A DNA stretch of 64,000 bases, from contig NZ_AXAR01000003.1 of assembly GCF_000472905.1 (NCBI RefSeq), positions 187,305 through 251,304 on the forward strand, given 5' to 3'. A model generated the notes under the pieces. That model saw nothing but the letters and a program-made list of their open reading frames with translations, was not told where the DNA came from and ran no database searches. This DNA comes from Alicyclobacillus pomorum DSM 14955 (lineage in GTDB: Bacteria; Bacillota; Bacilli; Alicyclobacillales; Alicyclobacillaceae). How positions within the stretch are numbered: position 1 is the stretch's first letter; every line of letters starts with the position of its first letter. Shown in pieces: positions 53,538 to 61,468 of the stretch. The translations under genes and the position numbers were made by a program.

Positions 53538-53946
53538 TGAAGTTGGGCATTTTGCGCTGTTCGGCAATGAGATGAATCATCCTTGTCAGGAATTCGCGGT
53601 CTTCCTTGGGTAAGGTGCTCATCTGATGAGCCGCCTGCAGATACGGAGCGGATGCCTCGTTGAGAATGAAGTTTTGCAGGTACATCGGCAACTCGTCAGG
53701 TGATGACTTCATCTTCGGTGGCGTGAAATTGACAGATCCGTCGACGAGGGCTTCAATGGGTGCCCCGAGCGCATTGGCAAGGCGAAGCGCATATTCGAGA
53801 GAGGGCTGGCGCCTGCCGCGCTCAATGGATGAAATGTGTGGTGTTGAGATTCCGGACCGGAGCGATAGCTCCTGTTGCGACCACCGTAGATGGACACGCA
53901 GCCGGCGGATGCGTTTTCCAAAAGAATCTTCGTGTTCATTTTCCAT
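53530..53946 (-). CDS. XRE-family transcriptional regulator
   Basis: A 138-residue regulator with an N-terminal HTH (FGKRIRRLRVHLRWSQQELS, then ISTPHISSIERGRRQPSLEY, about 8-68) and a short helical C-terminus (DREFLTRMIHLIAEQRK) as in SinR-like proteins. ATG at 53946 follows GGGAGG. It is divergent from the sirtuin gene; the AT-rich region between could carry its operator. Confidence 0.85.
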   Translation of the reverse strand: MENEHEDSFGKRIRRLRVHLRWSQQELSLRSGISTPHISSIERGRRQPSLEYALRLANALGAPIEALVDGSVNFTPPKMKSSPDELPMYLQNFILNEASAPYLQAAHQMSTLPKEDREFLTRMIHLIAEQRKMPNFTR

Positions 53947-54061
53947 TGGGTTTTCCTCCCTTGTTTCGGATATGTTTGCCACACCATCAATGTAAGATTT
54001 TCCATTGGGTTTGTAAAGATCATAAATTGAATTATATTAAAATATTGAATAGGGATGTCGT

Positions 54062-54754
54062 ATGGCCGATTATCACGTCAATCTGGGAAATGTTTTTGAG
54101 GTCGCCAGGACATTGCAAGCGGAACGAGACCAGGTGCAGTTTATGACAGCGGTTACAGGTGCTGGGATCAGTGTCGCCAGCGGCCTGCCGCTACTCGAGG
54201 ACGAGGTCCAGGATGTACCGCTGCGCGAGTTCTTTGCTCCGGAATTACTTCACGATTGCCCGCATCAGTACTACAAGGTTTACAGAGAAGCGTTGATGAC
54301 GTGGAGAAAGGCAACGCCCAACGCTGCCCATTTCGCACTGGCCAAGGTCGGTGTCTGGATTGTTACGCAGAATGTGGATGGCCTTCATTGGGACGCGGGT
54401 TCCAAACACGTCATTGAACTACACGGCAACTTCCGAGAATTGCTTTGTAGGACTTGTCAACAAATATACTCAAGTCAGCTTGCACTGCGTAACGAGGTGC
54501 CAACGTGTACGGGCTGTCATCGACCTTTGGAACCGGGCATTGTGTTGGAAGGGCAGGAGATACGGCACTTCAGCCGCGCTGTCGATTGGGTCGGGCGCTC
54601 TCAACTGCTTTTTGTGGTAGGCACCATGCTGCAAATGGACCCCGTTCGGCGGCTTCCGCGCATCGCGAAGGACAACGGGGCACACGTGGTCTGGGTTAAT
54701 GAAGAGGCGGAACGGGTGTTGCCTGTGCTCTGTCGGGCCCTGTTGACCCACTAA
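54062..54754 (+). CDS. Divergent Sir2-type NAD-dependent deacylase
   Basis: A 230-residue sirtuin with GAGISVASGLP at the NAD pocket, TQNVDGLH, the catalytic histidine in ELHGNF, a zinc site of two pairs (CRTC, CTGC) and the late GTMLQMDPVRRLP segment. In typical sirtuins the first motif continues as GIPDFR; here the DFR part is replaced (GLPLLE), so NAD or nicotinamide contacts may differ. ATG at 54062 has a weak upstream site. Divergent from an XRE regulator. Confidence 0.85.
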   Translation: MADYHVNLGNVFEVARTLQAERDQVQFMTAVTGAGISVASGLPLLEDEVQDVPLREFFAPELLHDCPHQYYKVYREALMTWRKATPNAAHFALAKVGVWIVTQNVDGLHWDAGSKHVIELHGNFRELLCRTCQQIYSSQLALRNEVPTCTGCHRPLEPGIVLEGQEIRHFSRAVDWVGRSQLLFVVGTMLQMDPVRRLPRIAKDNGAHVVWVNEEAERVLPVLCRALLTH

Positions 54755-54804
54755 AAAGAGCCCGCCACAGCGCACTCCGCGGATCCCATGCATCGGTGGT
54801 CCAT

Positions 54805-54969
54805 CTACCAGCGAGATTCTCGCCCGGAGGTGACGAAGGCGATGGCGATAAAAGCGCCAGCCATCCCCATAAAGACGGTGGCTAATGTGGGTGCATTCTG
54901 GGAGAAGAATAAGGCCGTCACGGCAAATATCACACACATAATGGCGATACCGGTGTAATACTTGAACAC
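54805..54969 (-). CDS. Small two-span membrane protein, 54 residues
   Basis: GTG at 54969 lies 10 bases after TAGGAGG; a longer in-frame start at 54999 would place that site inside the gene. The product has two hydrophobic helices (about 5-24 and 30-47) with a GMAGAFIAIAF stretch. Function unknown. Convergent with the sirtuin gene. Confidence 0.6.
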   Translation of the reverse strand: MFKYYTGIAIMCVIFAVTALFFSQNAPTLATVFMGMAGAFIAIAFVTSGRESRW

Positions 54970-55294
54970 AGTTCCAGCACCTCCTAAGCCGACAATCACA
55001 ACTTCATCATATCATCCGGTCAATATTTTTTGCAACGAAGATTCTGATAATTGATCGGCACTGTAACAATATGGTACACCTTGCATCGCTTAGGAAAGCT
55101 AGGATTTACCTATTTCCATCTCGATACCTGATTCGCTATAATAGGTCTAGACTTTCCCATATCCTTTTCCTGAACGCCCCCTAATCTGGTTGGTTTACCA
55201 CAGGGGGCGTTCCTGTATCCGTGTGTTCCAAATGACACGTTGCCGCCACACTACGCTGGTGTTTGGCAACGGATTTCAGTATCATCAATCAATA
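54970..55294. other. Intergenic region with promoter-like box and long hairpin
   Basis: TATAAT at 55137-55142 has only a weak -35 (TTCCAT at 55114). Thirty bases downstream, GAACGCCCCCT (55172-55182) is perfectly inverted as AGGGGGCGTTC (55202-55212). No T-run follows, so a short structured RNA or an attenuator is possible but unproven. No coding potential seen before 55232. Confidence 0.4.
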
Positions 55295-55696
55295 ATGTTG
55301 TCAGTCATGCGATGGAAGGCGTGTGTTCACTTGCTGCGATACAGTTTTATCAGTGAGAATAGCCGCAAGGCGAAGTATGTAAAGCATCTGTACGATCAGT
55401 TGAGAAGTAAAGTTCGGCGAGAGGACTGGGTGGCCACTGCGGACTGGGAAAACATCCATGGCCATGACGGGATACCCGTCCCTCAGAATGATAAAACGCG
55501 CGCCCTGAATCTGCGCCTTCAGGATGAGCACCTCAGCCCTTATATGAAGACCGATATGAATTTGTTTCAAATGCATATGCTCGACGAAACGGTGAAGATT
55601 GTCATCTTCCGCGCGCAAAATGGTTGGCTTTTGACGTATGAAGGCGTTTCCGAAGGGCCGCAACCGTTTGGTCAGAACGGCTATGATACGCGTTAA
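55295..55696 (+). CDS. Hypothetical protein, about 133 residues
   Basis: The frame has coding-like wobble choice and plausible composition (for example KAKYVKHLYDQLRSKVRRED, VKIVIFRAQNGWLLTYEGV) but no recognised family. ATG at 55295 or 55307 has no ribosome-binding site, and the frame continues upstream without a clear start, so this may be a decayed or imported gene. No membrane segment. Confidence 0.45.
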   Translation: MLSVMRWKACVHLLRYSFISENSRKAKYVKHLYDQLRSKVRREDWVATADWENIHGHDGIPVPQNDKTRALNLRLQDEHLSPYMKTDMNLFQMHMLDETVKIVIFRAQNGWLLTYEGVSEGPQPFGQNGYDTR

Positions 55697-55719
55697 GTCC
55701 ATGCCACGTGAATGAAGCG

Positions 55720-56379
55720 CTACGAAAATGTTGTAGAGGCTTTCGTTGCCCAATCCAAACGCCGTAGTGCCTGTTCCAGCAGAACAATCAGGTAGACAAA
55801 CAGCAGCGCGTCGCCAATCCAGCTGTTGGCCAAGGCAAAAGCATCGTACAAGCCGTGTGCAAGGGCGGGAACCACATAAGCCCAGCCTCGGCTCTTCTGC
55901 GACCAGATGGAGCGCGCGAAATACGTCCCCATCAGAATCCCAAACATCAGATGGGCTGGCACTGCTGTGACGGATCGTAAAATAGCAGTAGAAAATCCCG
56001 AACTGGTTACATACAGAAGGTTTTCAACGGTGGCAAACCCGAGTGCCGTTGCGCCGGCGTAGACAATGCAGTCGATGGGGGACTTCATCAGCCCTCGCTG
56101 CAGGGCTGCCCGTTCGACGATGGCCGCCTTTAAGAACTCCTCCACCATGCCCGCCACGAAGAATGCGGTGACCACGAGGGTGAACAACCCGTGGAGATGT
56201 CCATCGAAACCACGATTCAACATGGCGCGCTCCAGCAGCCCGGCAGGAAGCACGATGGCGGCCCCCAAGAGATACAAGCGATAAACAGCGCGCTTCGGTT
56301 CGGGATGTAACTGGTCGCGCGAGTACAACCAAGTCAGAAGCAACAGAGCTGGCAATAACGCCAGGCAGATGTAGAACAA
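55720..56379 (-). CDS. PrsW-family intramembrane metalloprotease
   Basis: A 219-residue membrane protein with about seven hydrophobic segments and PrsW motifs: VEEFLKAAIVE (EExxK), ALGFATVENLLYV (ExxxY), and HLMFGILMG with histidine, then HGLYDAF. PrsW cleaves the anti-sigma factor RsiW in B. subtilis; the substrate here is unknown. TTG at 56379 is chosen because AAAGGAG lies 10 bases upstream. Confidence 0.88.
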   Translation of the reverse strand: MFYICLALLPALLLLTWLYSRDQLHPEPKRAVYRLYLLGAAIVLPAGLLERAMLNRGFDGHLHGLFTLVVTAFFVAGMVEEFLKAAIVERAALQRGLMKSPIDCIVYAGATALGFATVENLLYVTSSGFSTAILRSVTAVPAHLMFGILMGTYFARSIWSQKSRGWAYVVPALAHGLYDAFALANSWIGDALLFVYLIVLLEQALRRLDWATKASTTFS

Positions 56380-56498
56380 AGTGCAACGGCTCCTTTCAGG
56401 AAACTGAGACCCGCGACATGGACGGGTTGCCATTACTATGCGGAAAATGTACGGTCGTCATTCGGACGGGTCCTGTGTGGAAAGAGAGAGTGACAGTC

Positions 56499-57308
56499 AT
56501 GACCATTCGGATCAAGGGGTTTCTACGCGAATTGCATCATAAGCCGGCAGACACTGTGGAGTACGTGTTCACGACGCACGACGGTGCACTCTCGATGTCT
56601 GACTGGCTTGGGAGAACGGTAGACATTCGGGTGACAGGTAACAAAAAGTGCATACACTGCGGTCGGTCCGTGAAAAAACTTTACCAGAACGGATACTGCT
56701 TTCCATGTGTCACCACACTCGCGGAATGTGATCTCTGTATCGTCAAGCCGCATGAGTGCCACTTTCACGAAGGTACGTGCCGCGATGAACAGTTCGGACA
56801 AACCCACTGTATGATCCCGCATTACGTGTATCTTGCATACTCAAGTACCGTGAAGGTGGGGCTGACGCGGAAAGGGCGGCAATTCACGCGGTGGGTTGAC
56901 CAAGGGGCGTCGCGCGCCATCTTGTTGGCCGAGGTACCGACTCGAAAGTTGGCTGGCGAATTAGAAATGGAGATTGCCAAGGCGTTGCCGGACAAGACGG
57001 ATTGGCGCAAGATGCTTCGGGACACCGGAGATGAGGAAGTGGATTTGCTGTCTGTCAAGCGAGAGGTGGTGGAACGCTTGCCGGAATCCTATGTACAGTA
57101 CGTGCTTCACGAAGAACAGCAAGTACATCGGTTCCGTTATCCTCGGACCACAGGATTCGAAGTGAACCTCAAATCCATTTCCTTGGACAAACACCCTCAG
57201 GTGCATGGGGTTCTCCATGGAATGAAGGGACAGTATTTAATGCTCGACACAGGCGTCCTGAACATCAAAAAACATGCGGGATATGAGATTGAGCTGTCAC
57301 TGGTGTAA
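56499..57308 (+). CDS. DUF2797 protein
   Basis: A 269-residue protein of the DUF2797 family. Three cysteine pairs in the first half (CIHCG, CFPC, CDLC) look like zinc knuckles. A later segment, VYLAYSSTVKVGLTRKGRQFTRWVDQGASRA split over about 109-138, resembles a GIY-YIG-type fold. Function unknown; nucleic-acid binding is possible. ATG at 56499 follows GAGAGAG. Confidence 0.85.
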   Translation: MTIRIKGFLRELHHKPADTVEYVFTTHDGALSMSDWLGRTVDIRVTGNKKCIHCGRSVKKLYQNGYCFPCVTTLAECDLCIVKPHECHFHEGTCRDEQFGQTHCMIPHYVYLAYSSTVKVGLTRKGRQFTRWVDQGASRAILLAEVPTRKLAGELEMEIAKALPDKTDWRKMLRDTGDEEVDLLSVKREVVERLPESYVQYVLHEEQQVHRFRYPRTTGFEVNLKSISLDKHPQVHGVLHGMKGQYLMLDTGVLNIKKHAGYEIELSLV

Positions 57309-57380
57309 CGTGAACAGGGCTTCGGACCCCGATGTTGTCGTTCATTTCGCGCTCAGACACACTGCAGGGATGTAGTTTGT

Positions 57381-57419
57381 CGACTCTGGATAAAATACCC
57401 CTGAAAAGGGGGAGAGTCG
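57381..57419 (+). promoter_or_regulatory. Hairpin enclosing the ribosome-binding site of the 57420 gene
   Basis: CGACTCT (57381-57387) pairs with AGAGTCG (57413-57419), and inside CCCC (57398-57401) pairs with GGGG (57408-57411). The site GGGGGAGAG lies in the right arm, and the ATG follows the last base. This could limit translation until the structure opens. Confidence 0.55.
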
Positions 57420-57596
57420 ATGTCCTGGGTTTATGAAGCGAGGTTGTACGACTCAAAATCTGTGGCATCGTACGTCGCCATGTGTGTCCGGGACGATTAT
57501 GTACTGCGCGGGTTTCAGAATGTCAATGTACAAGTGTTCCGCACGCGGAAGGGGAATTACGGTATCCGCTATTCTGGGCAGGGGCGTCAGATCTGA
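57420..57596 (+). CDS. Small protein B of a two-member family (58 residues)
   Basis: ATG at 57420 opens a 58-residue frame that begins SWVYEARLYDSK and ends VFRTRKGNYGIRYSGQGRQI. It resembles the protein at 52799 at both ends, with matching positions W-V-Y, R-L-x-D-x-K, R-T and G-x-Y-G. The stop overlaps the next start (TGATG), so it is coupled to the zinc-ribbon gene. Unknown function. Confidence 0.65.
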   Translation: MSWVYEARLYDSKSVASYVAMCVRDDYVLRGFQNVNVQVFRTRKGNYGIRYSGQGRQI

Positions 57597-57835
57597 TGGC
57601 AGGATGTCCAGTGTGCAATGGGCTTGTGCAGCTGACAGCAAACTGCCCGAACTGCAAACATGTGGTCACAGACAATCTCCGAGTAGGGGAGTTGTTCGGA
57701 CCCTACAGTCCTTATGAACCGTTGGAAACAGTGCCAGACCAAATTGGGATGATCCATCTAAATACATGTACGCACGTGGCGAATTGTCCGGGGTGTGGAA
57801 CCGCCTCTTACTTCCTGGTGCATGTTCGGGTATGA
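57596..57835 (+). CDS. Zinc-ribbon protein, 79 residues
   Basis: ATG at 57596 overlaps the preceding stop. The product has CPVC, CPNC, a single Cys near 58 and CPGC, enough for one or two zinc ribbons, with VGELFGPYSPYEPLE between. No family recognised. Coupling to the small gene before it suggests a joint role. Confidence 0.65.
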   Translation: MAGCPVCNGLVQLTANCPNCKHVVTDNLRVGELFGPYSPYEPLETVPDQIGMIHLNTCTHVANCPGCGTASYFLVHVRV

Positions 57836-57873
57836 TAGAGACATGAACGACAGGATGAAGAGGGGCTGGGACC

Positions 57874-58200
57874 TTGGCGTCGTCGATGAGTTTGAAGTGG
57901 TGCAAGAAAAACCTTCAGAAATACTCACAGCCTGTATACGAGTTGTTGCAGGAAGAGAATCCTGACCTCAATATGGAAGTTGAGGATTGCGTGGACTGCT
58001 GCGGGCTGTGTACGGACGTGCCATTTGCATTGCGGAACAACGCCATCATTTCAGCGAGAGATGCGCGGGGGTTGTACGTAAAACTCAAGCAAGGTACCTC
58101 GTTCATGACGAAACCACCTCTACCCGGTACATATGCAGCTGTGATGATGGATTCTCGTATGGGCTCCAAAGAACCTGCTGCGGGAAACGCTGAGCGCTAG
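57874..58200 (+). CDS. DUF1450 family protein (YuzB-like)
   Basis: A 108-residue protein whose core WCKKNLQKYSQPVYELLQEE, then VEDCVDCCGLCTDVPFALRNN, matches DUF1450, in which the cysteine cluster may bind metal. The C-terminal 25 residues are extra. TTG at 57874 follows AAGAGGGG by 9 bases; ATG at 57886 is an alternative. Confidence 0.75.
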   Translation: MASSMSLKWCKKNLQKYSQPVYELLQEENPDLNMEVEDCVDCCGLCTDVPFALRNNAIISARDARGLYVKLKQGTSFMTKPPLPGTYAAVMMDSRMGSKEPAAGNAER

Positions 58201-58246
58201 GCTGTCTCCCTGTTCGTTGTGTGTTCGGTTCAAGCGTATTCCCCAT

Positions 58247-58284
58247 TGTCCCCGGTCATGCTGCTACATGCGGGGACATTTTTT
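58247..58284 (+). terminator. Terminator after the DUF1450 gene
   Basis: TGTCCCCG (58247-58254) pairs with CGGGGACA (58271-58278), followed by six T. Downstream to 58446 nothing else is evident. Confidence 0.85.
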
Positions 58285-58446
58285 ATGGCCGTACCCATAA
58301 AAGATCTATGACATCCCCCACCTCTTGCCTAGCCATCTCTAGGCCATCGTGGATCAACGGTCGGAAACTTCACTGTTCTCGAGGACCGAGAATAAGATCT
58401 AGGGCAACGCATCCCAGTCCTCTATACCTGCGAGGTGACGGCCGAC

Positions 58447-59151
58447 ATGGTGCAACGTGTTAAACGCAAGGCAAGACGTGGAACGCGGGGTGCGGGGATT
58501 TCGCTGCCGGATTTTGTGAGTATCGTCGACAAGTACAAGAAGGCGGTTGTCGGTATCGAAGTCGTGCACCAGCCCAACCCACAACGAGGGTTTTCCTTTG
58601 GCATGCCTTGGGAGCGACGGGACGATACCCAGAACAGAACAGTCAATATCGGTACTGGATTTGTATTCGATCCGAGGGGATACATCCTCACCAATGAGCA
58701 CGTGGTACACGGCGCATCGCAAATCATGGTTCGCGCGTATGGAAAAAAGAACCCCTTTCGAGCCTCCGTTGTCGGTTCTGATTACAAGCACGATATTGCC
58801 ATTCTGAAAGCGCCCATCCCCATTCCGGACACCACTTTGAAAGTGGGTAGATCAAAAGATGCTCAAGTCGGCGAATGGGTGCTGGCGATTGGTTCTCCAC
58901 TGGGGTTGGACCACTCAGTCACGGTCGGCATCATCAGCGCCACGGAGCGGCCGCTGCAGATTGGCGACAGAGACTATCCGAACCTGCTCCAAACGGATGC
59001 AGCCATTAACCGCGGAAACAGCGGTGGCCCCCTCATTAACTTGCGTGGTCAAGTGATTGGCATGAACACTGCGGTCAGTCAGAGCTCACAAGGCATTGGT
59101 TTCGCCATTTCGGCGGACATCTTACGGGAAGTCATTAAGCGTCTGTTGTAG
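58447..59151 (+). CDS. Trypsin-like serine protease without signal or PDZ domain
   Basis: HtrA-type protease domain of 234 residues with the complete triad His85 (NEHVV), Asp116 (KHDIAIL) and Ser192 (GNSGGP). Unlike DegP/HtrA it has no membrane segment, no signal peptide and no PDZ domain, so it should be soluble and cytoplasmic, resembling YyxA-like or stress proteases only in the catalytic part. ATG at 58447 lies 10 bases after GAGGTG; GTG at 58435 is an alternative. It stands alone. Confidence 0.88.
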   Translation: MVQRVKRKARRGTRGAGISLPDFVSIVDKYKKAVVGIEVVHQPNPQRGFSFGMPWERRDDTQNRTVNIGTGFVFDPRGYILTNEHVVHGASQIMVRAYGKKNPFRASVVGSDYKHDIAILKAPIPIPDTTLKVGRSKDAQVGEWVLAIGSPLGLDHSVTVGIISATERPLQIGDRDYPNLLQTDAAINRGNSGGPLINLRGQVIGMNTAVSQSSQGIGFAISADILREVIKRLL

Positions 59152-59460
59152 CACCGTTTTCGTCGTTCCTCTACAGCGCGGCATGCCGGGTCTACATCTA
59201 TGCATATCCTGACCCGGCCCCACATGCGTTTCCTTTGTATCCGGGCAACTAGCAAACCTCACTTTGAGGACGGCCTCCCGCTTGGACCTTTCGTGTCCCC
59301 TCCATGATTTGATGACGCGCACGTCATACCCTAACCTACATACGCATACACGGTCATGTCATCGCCAGCGATGGTTCTGATTGCATACTACACCTCGCGA
59401 TTCCCAGAGTAGCCGTCAGGTTCGTTGACTTGCCAACCCTCAAGTGTCACTATTACATGT
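59152..59460. other. Intergenic region with a hairpin
   Basis: GCCGGGTC (59185-59192) is inverted as GACCCGGC (59211-59218), 33 bases after the protease stop, perhaps its terminator. No reading frame, tRNA or clear promoter was seen in the remainder. Confidence 0.4.
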
Positions 59461-59489
59461 GAGCGATTTGCAAAATTCCACTAGAGTGG
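59461..59489. repeat. Palindromic intergenic element, copy 2 (partial)
   Basis: GAGCGATTTGCAAAATTCCA followed by C (59461-59481) repeats the left arm of the element at 52962 with one extra A. Here it is followed by a small palindrome, CCACTAGAGTGG (59478-59489), and the right arm is missing. Confidence 0.5.
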
Positions 59490-59549
59490 TTCATGTCGAG
59501 CGGGTCATTGTGGTGCACGCTCGGCGATATGACGAATGAGGTGATGAAT

Positions 59550-59876
59550 TTGGCATACGAGAAGGCAGGAGTGCTTCAGTACTCTAAGGAAGAATTGAAA
59601 GAAATTTTGAAGAATCAGTCTGCCAAGGTCATCGATGTGCGGACGGAAGAGGAGTATGCCGCGGGCCACATTCCATCGGTCCCCTTGCGACCCATGCAGG
59701 AATTGCCGGAATGGGTCAACGAGTTGGACCCATCCGAGCGATATGTTTTCGTTTGCAGAAGTGGCGGTCGGTCGCAAAAGGTGGCCTCTTATCTGAAAGA
59801 AAACGGGTTTGAACACGTCGCGAACTTCGAGGGCGGCATGTTGGCCTGGGATGGAGAGTTAGAGACAGAGTCCTAA
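59550..59876 (+). CDS. Single-domain rhodanese
   Basis: A 108-residue sulfurtransferase domain with the active loop CRSGGRS (catalytic Cys69), VIDVRTEEEYAAGHIP and FEGGMLAWDG. TTG at 59550 has GAGGTG 7 bases upstream; ATG at 59529 or 59544 are alternatives. Sulfur donor and acceptor are unknown. Convergent with the next gene, with stops overlapping. Confidence 0.85.
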   Translation: MAYEKAGVLQYSKEELKEILKNQSAKVIDVRTEEEYAAGHIPSVPLRPMQELPEWVNELDPSERYVFVCRSGGRSQKVASYLKENGFEHVANFEGGMLAWDGELETES

Positions 59877-60223
59877 CTGTAGGAGTTCACGTAGGAAGCC
59901 AGGAAGAAAAAGTATTTCGACTTTGTTTCATAGAAGTGACGAAGTATGTCTGGGATGGACGACGCATGCGTCCATCCCTGTTTTTTTAGATCCGTTGTGA
60001 CGTCTTCCAATCGAAAACCCGCGCCTTGGAATGTGACACCAGCCTCCAGCGCGTCCCACGCGTGCCTGGAAATGGCGGATCGATAGAGGTTGTGCGCCGA
60101 CTTGATGCTGTAAATGGTGAAGTGCCCGTTTTCAAGCACGGTCACAATGGCGGAGGGGGTAAATACGAAATCTCCTGGCGGTTCCACGTCGAGGATATAT
60201 ACTTTACGGATTGCAACATCCAT
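59873..60223 (-). CDS. Hypothetical protein, 116 residues
   Basis: ATG at 60223 follows AAGGGAG by 10 bases. The product (for example SAIVTVLENGHFTIYSIKSA and LRHFYETKSKYFFFLASY) has mixed alpha/beta character and no membrane segment. No family recognised. Longer in-frame starts upstream overlap the methyltransferase leader and look non-coding. Confidence 0.5.
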   Translation of the reverse strand: MDVAIRKVYILDVEPPGDFVFTPSAIVTVLENGHFTIYSIKSAHNLYRSAISRHAWDALEAGVTFQGAGFRLEDVTTDLKKQGWTHASSIPDILRHFYETKSKYFFFLASYVNSYS

Positions 60224-60351
60224 GGGTTCTGTAGCTCCCTTCTTGATGGAACTGTACAAGGAACTGCCTAGGATTGCAACTACAGGCTTCGGCCTACGCA
60301 GGGCGAGTGGCGGTAACATACCATGTGGCGAACGAGGGGAGGGGATTGTGC

Positions 60352-61095
60352 GTGGAGTATCAGGACGCGCTTGCAGTTCTCGGAGTCGGCACCGCCCATC
60401 CCGGTGGACTGGACAGTACCATGATGTGGATAAAAGAGATTCCCTGGACAAACTCGATGTCTGTACTCGATGTCGGGTGTGGAACGGGTCGCTCCTTGCT
60501 AGAGATCAAAAGGCGGGCCGGTTGCACCGTATGCGGTGTGGACGTACGCAGCAAGATGATTGCCAAGGCCGAAAAACGGGCCGCCCAACTTGGGGTTACG
60601 GCGAAGTGGCTGGTGGCAGATGCCGAATCTCTACCATTTGGGGATGAAGCATTCGACGTTGTGGTCACAGAATCTGTAAACGTCTTTCTACAACCAGGTA
60701 ACGCCTTGCAGGAGTATTATCGGGTGTTAAAGCAAGGGGGGTGGTATGTGGACGTGGAGATGCTGACGCTTGCGCCTGTGCCACCTGAATGGAAATCTTC
60801 TGCAATGCAGGTATACGGTGCGAAATTGGTGCCGGATCAGTCGGAGTGGAAACGCCTCTACCGGGCGGCAGGATTTGTCGACCTACGAGTTCTAGGTACG
60901 CGAGCTGTCGTTCCGGAGCAAATGATGGAGACGGATCAGAAGTACCCAGACGAGGTCAATTTGGCAGACAATCACGCGTATGCAAACGAAGAACTCGTTC
61001 ATGTTCTGTCTGCGAACGCGGCATGGCTTGAGAAACATCACAAATGGCTTGGTTACGGTGTGTTTCTCATGAGAAAACCCAAGGATTGGGCATAA
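60352..61095 (+). CDS. Class I SAM-dependent methyltransferase
   Basis: A 247-residue methyltransferase with motif I VLDVGCGTGRSL (about 37-48), the acidic loop CGVDVRSKMI, ADAESLPFGDEAFDVV and a post-motif FLQPGNALQEYYRVLKQGG. This resembles UbiE/arsenite-type small-molecule methyltransferases; substrate unknown. GTG at 60352 follows GAGGGGAGGGG by 7 bases. Confidence 0.85.
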   Translation: MEYQDALAVLGVGTAHPGGLDSTMMWIKEIPWTNSMSVLDVGCGTGRSLLEIKRRAGCTVCGVDVRSKMIAKAEKRAAQLGVTAKWLVADAESLPFGDEAFDVVVTESVNVFLQPGNALQEYYRVLKQGGWYVDVEMLTLAPVPPEWKSSAMQVYGAKLVPDQSEWKRLYRAAGFVDLRVLGTRAVVPEQMMETDQKYPDEVNLADNHAYANEELVHVLSANAAWLEKHHKWLGYGVFLMRKPKDWA

Positions 61096-61151
61096 CCCGT
61101 CAGCGGAAGGGGCAACGTATATCTGACACCTTTGCGAAGGAGGTGGACCTC

Positions 61152-61421
61152 GTGCACGATGCGCAGAAAGAGCGGTTTGATGCGATGCGCGAACTTGTCG
61201 ATGAAGCCTCAAGAGCAGTGGAATCCATGCGGAGCATTGTACAGTCTGAACTGATGAATGTACGCAACGATTCCTCTCGACAGGCAGAGCAGTTGCAGCG
61301 CATTCAACAGGATGCGGGCAGAGCCGTTTATGCGTTGTCCCAAACCGTGGATTTAGCTCGACATGCCCGTTCGTATCAAGCGCAGACTCATAGCAGTCAC
61401 GAAGGGAACAAGCCTCAGTAA
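61152..61421 (+). CDS. Small coiled-coil protein, 89 residues
   Basis: GTG at 61152 lies 7 bases after AAGGAGG. The product is almost all helical, with heptad-like spacing (EASRAVESMRSIVQSELMNV, QAEQLQRIQQDAGRAVYAL). Function unknown. Follows the methyltransferase by 56 bases and is closed by a terminator. Confidence 0.6.
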   Translation: MHDAQKERFDAMRELVDEASRAVESMRSIVQSELMNVRNDSSRQAEQLQRIQQDAGRAVYALSQTVDLARHARSYQAQTHSSHEGNKPQ

Positions 61422-61430
61422 AGGTGCAGC

Positions 61431-61456
61431 GGCCTCGCATGGCGGGGCCTTTTTTA
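61431..61456 (+). terminator. Terminator after the coiled-coil gene
   Basis: GGCCTCGC (61431-61438) pairs with GCGGGGCC (61442-61449) with one G-U, followed by seven T. It separates two convergent genes. Confidence 0.9.
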
Positions 61457-61468
61457 TTGATGATCCCC

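Noticed and set aside
55301..55753. 150-codon minus-strand frame opposite the 55295 gene
   Set aside because: The plus-strand frame has more natural amino acid composition and wobble use; the minus frame overlaps the end of the PrsW-like gene.
59152..59460. tRNA or small RNA gene in the gene-poor stretch
   Set aside because: No cloverleaf or conserved T-loop sequence could be found; only one hairpin is visible.
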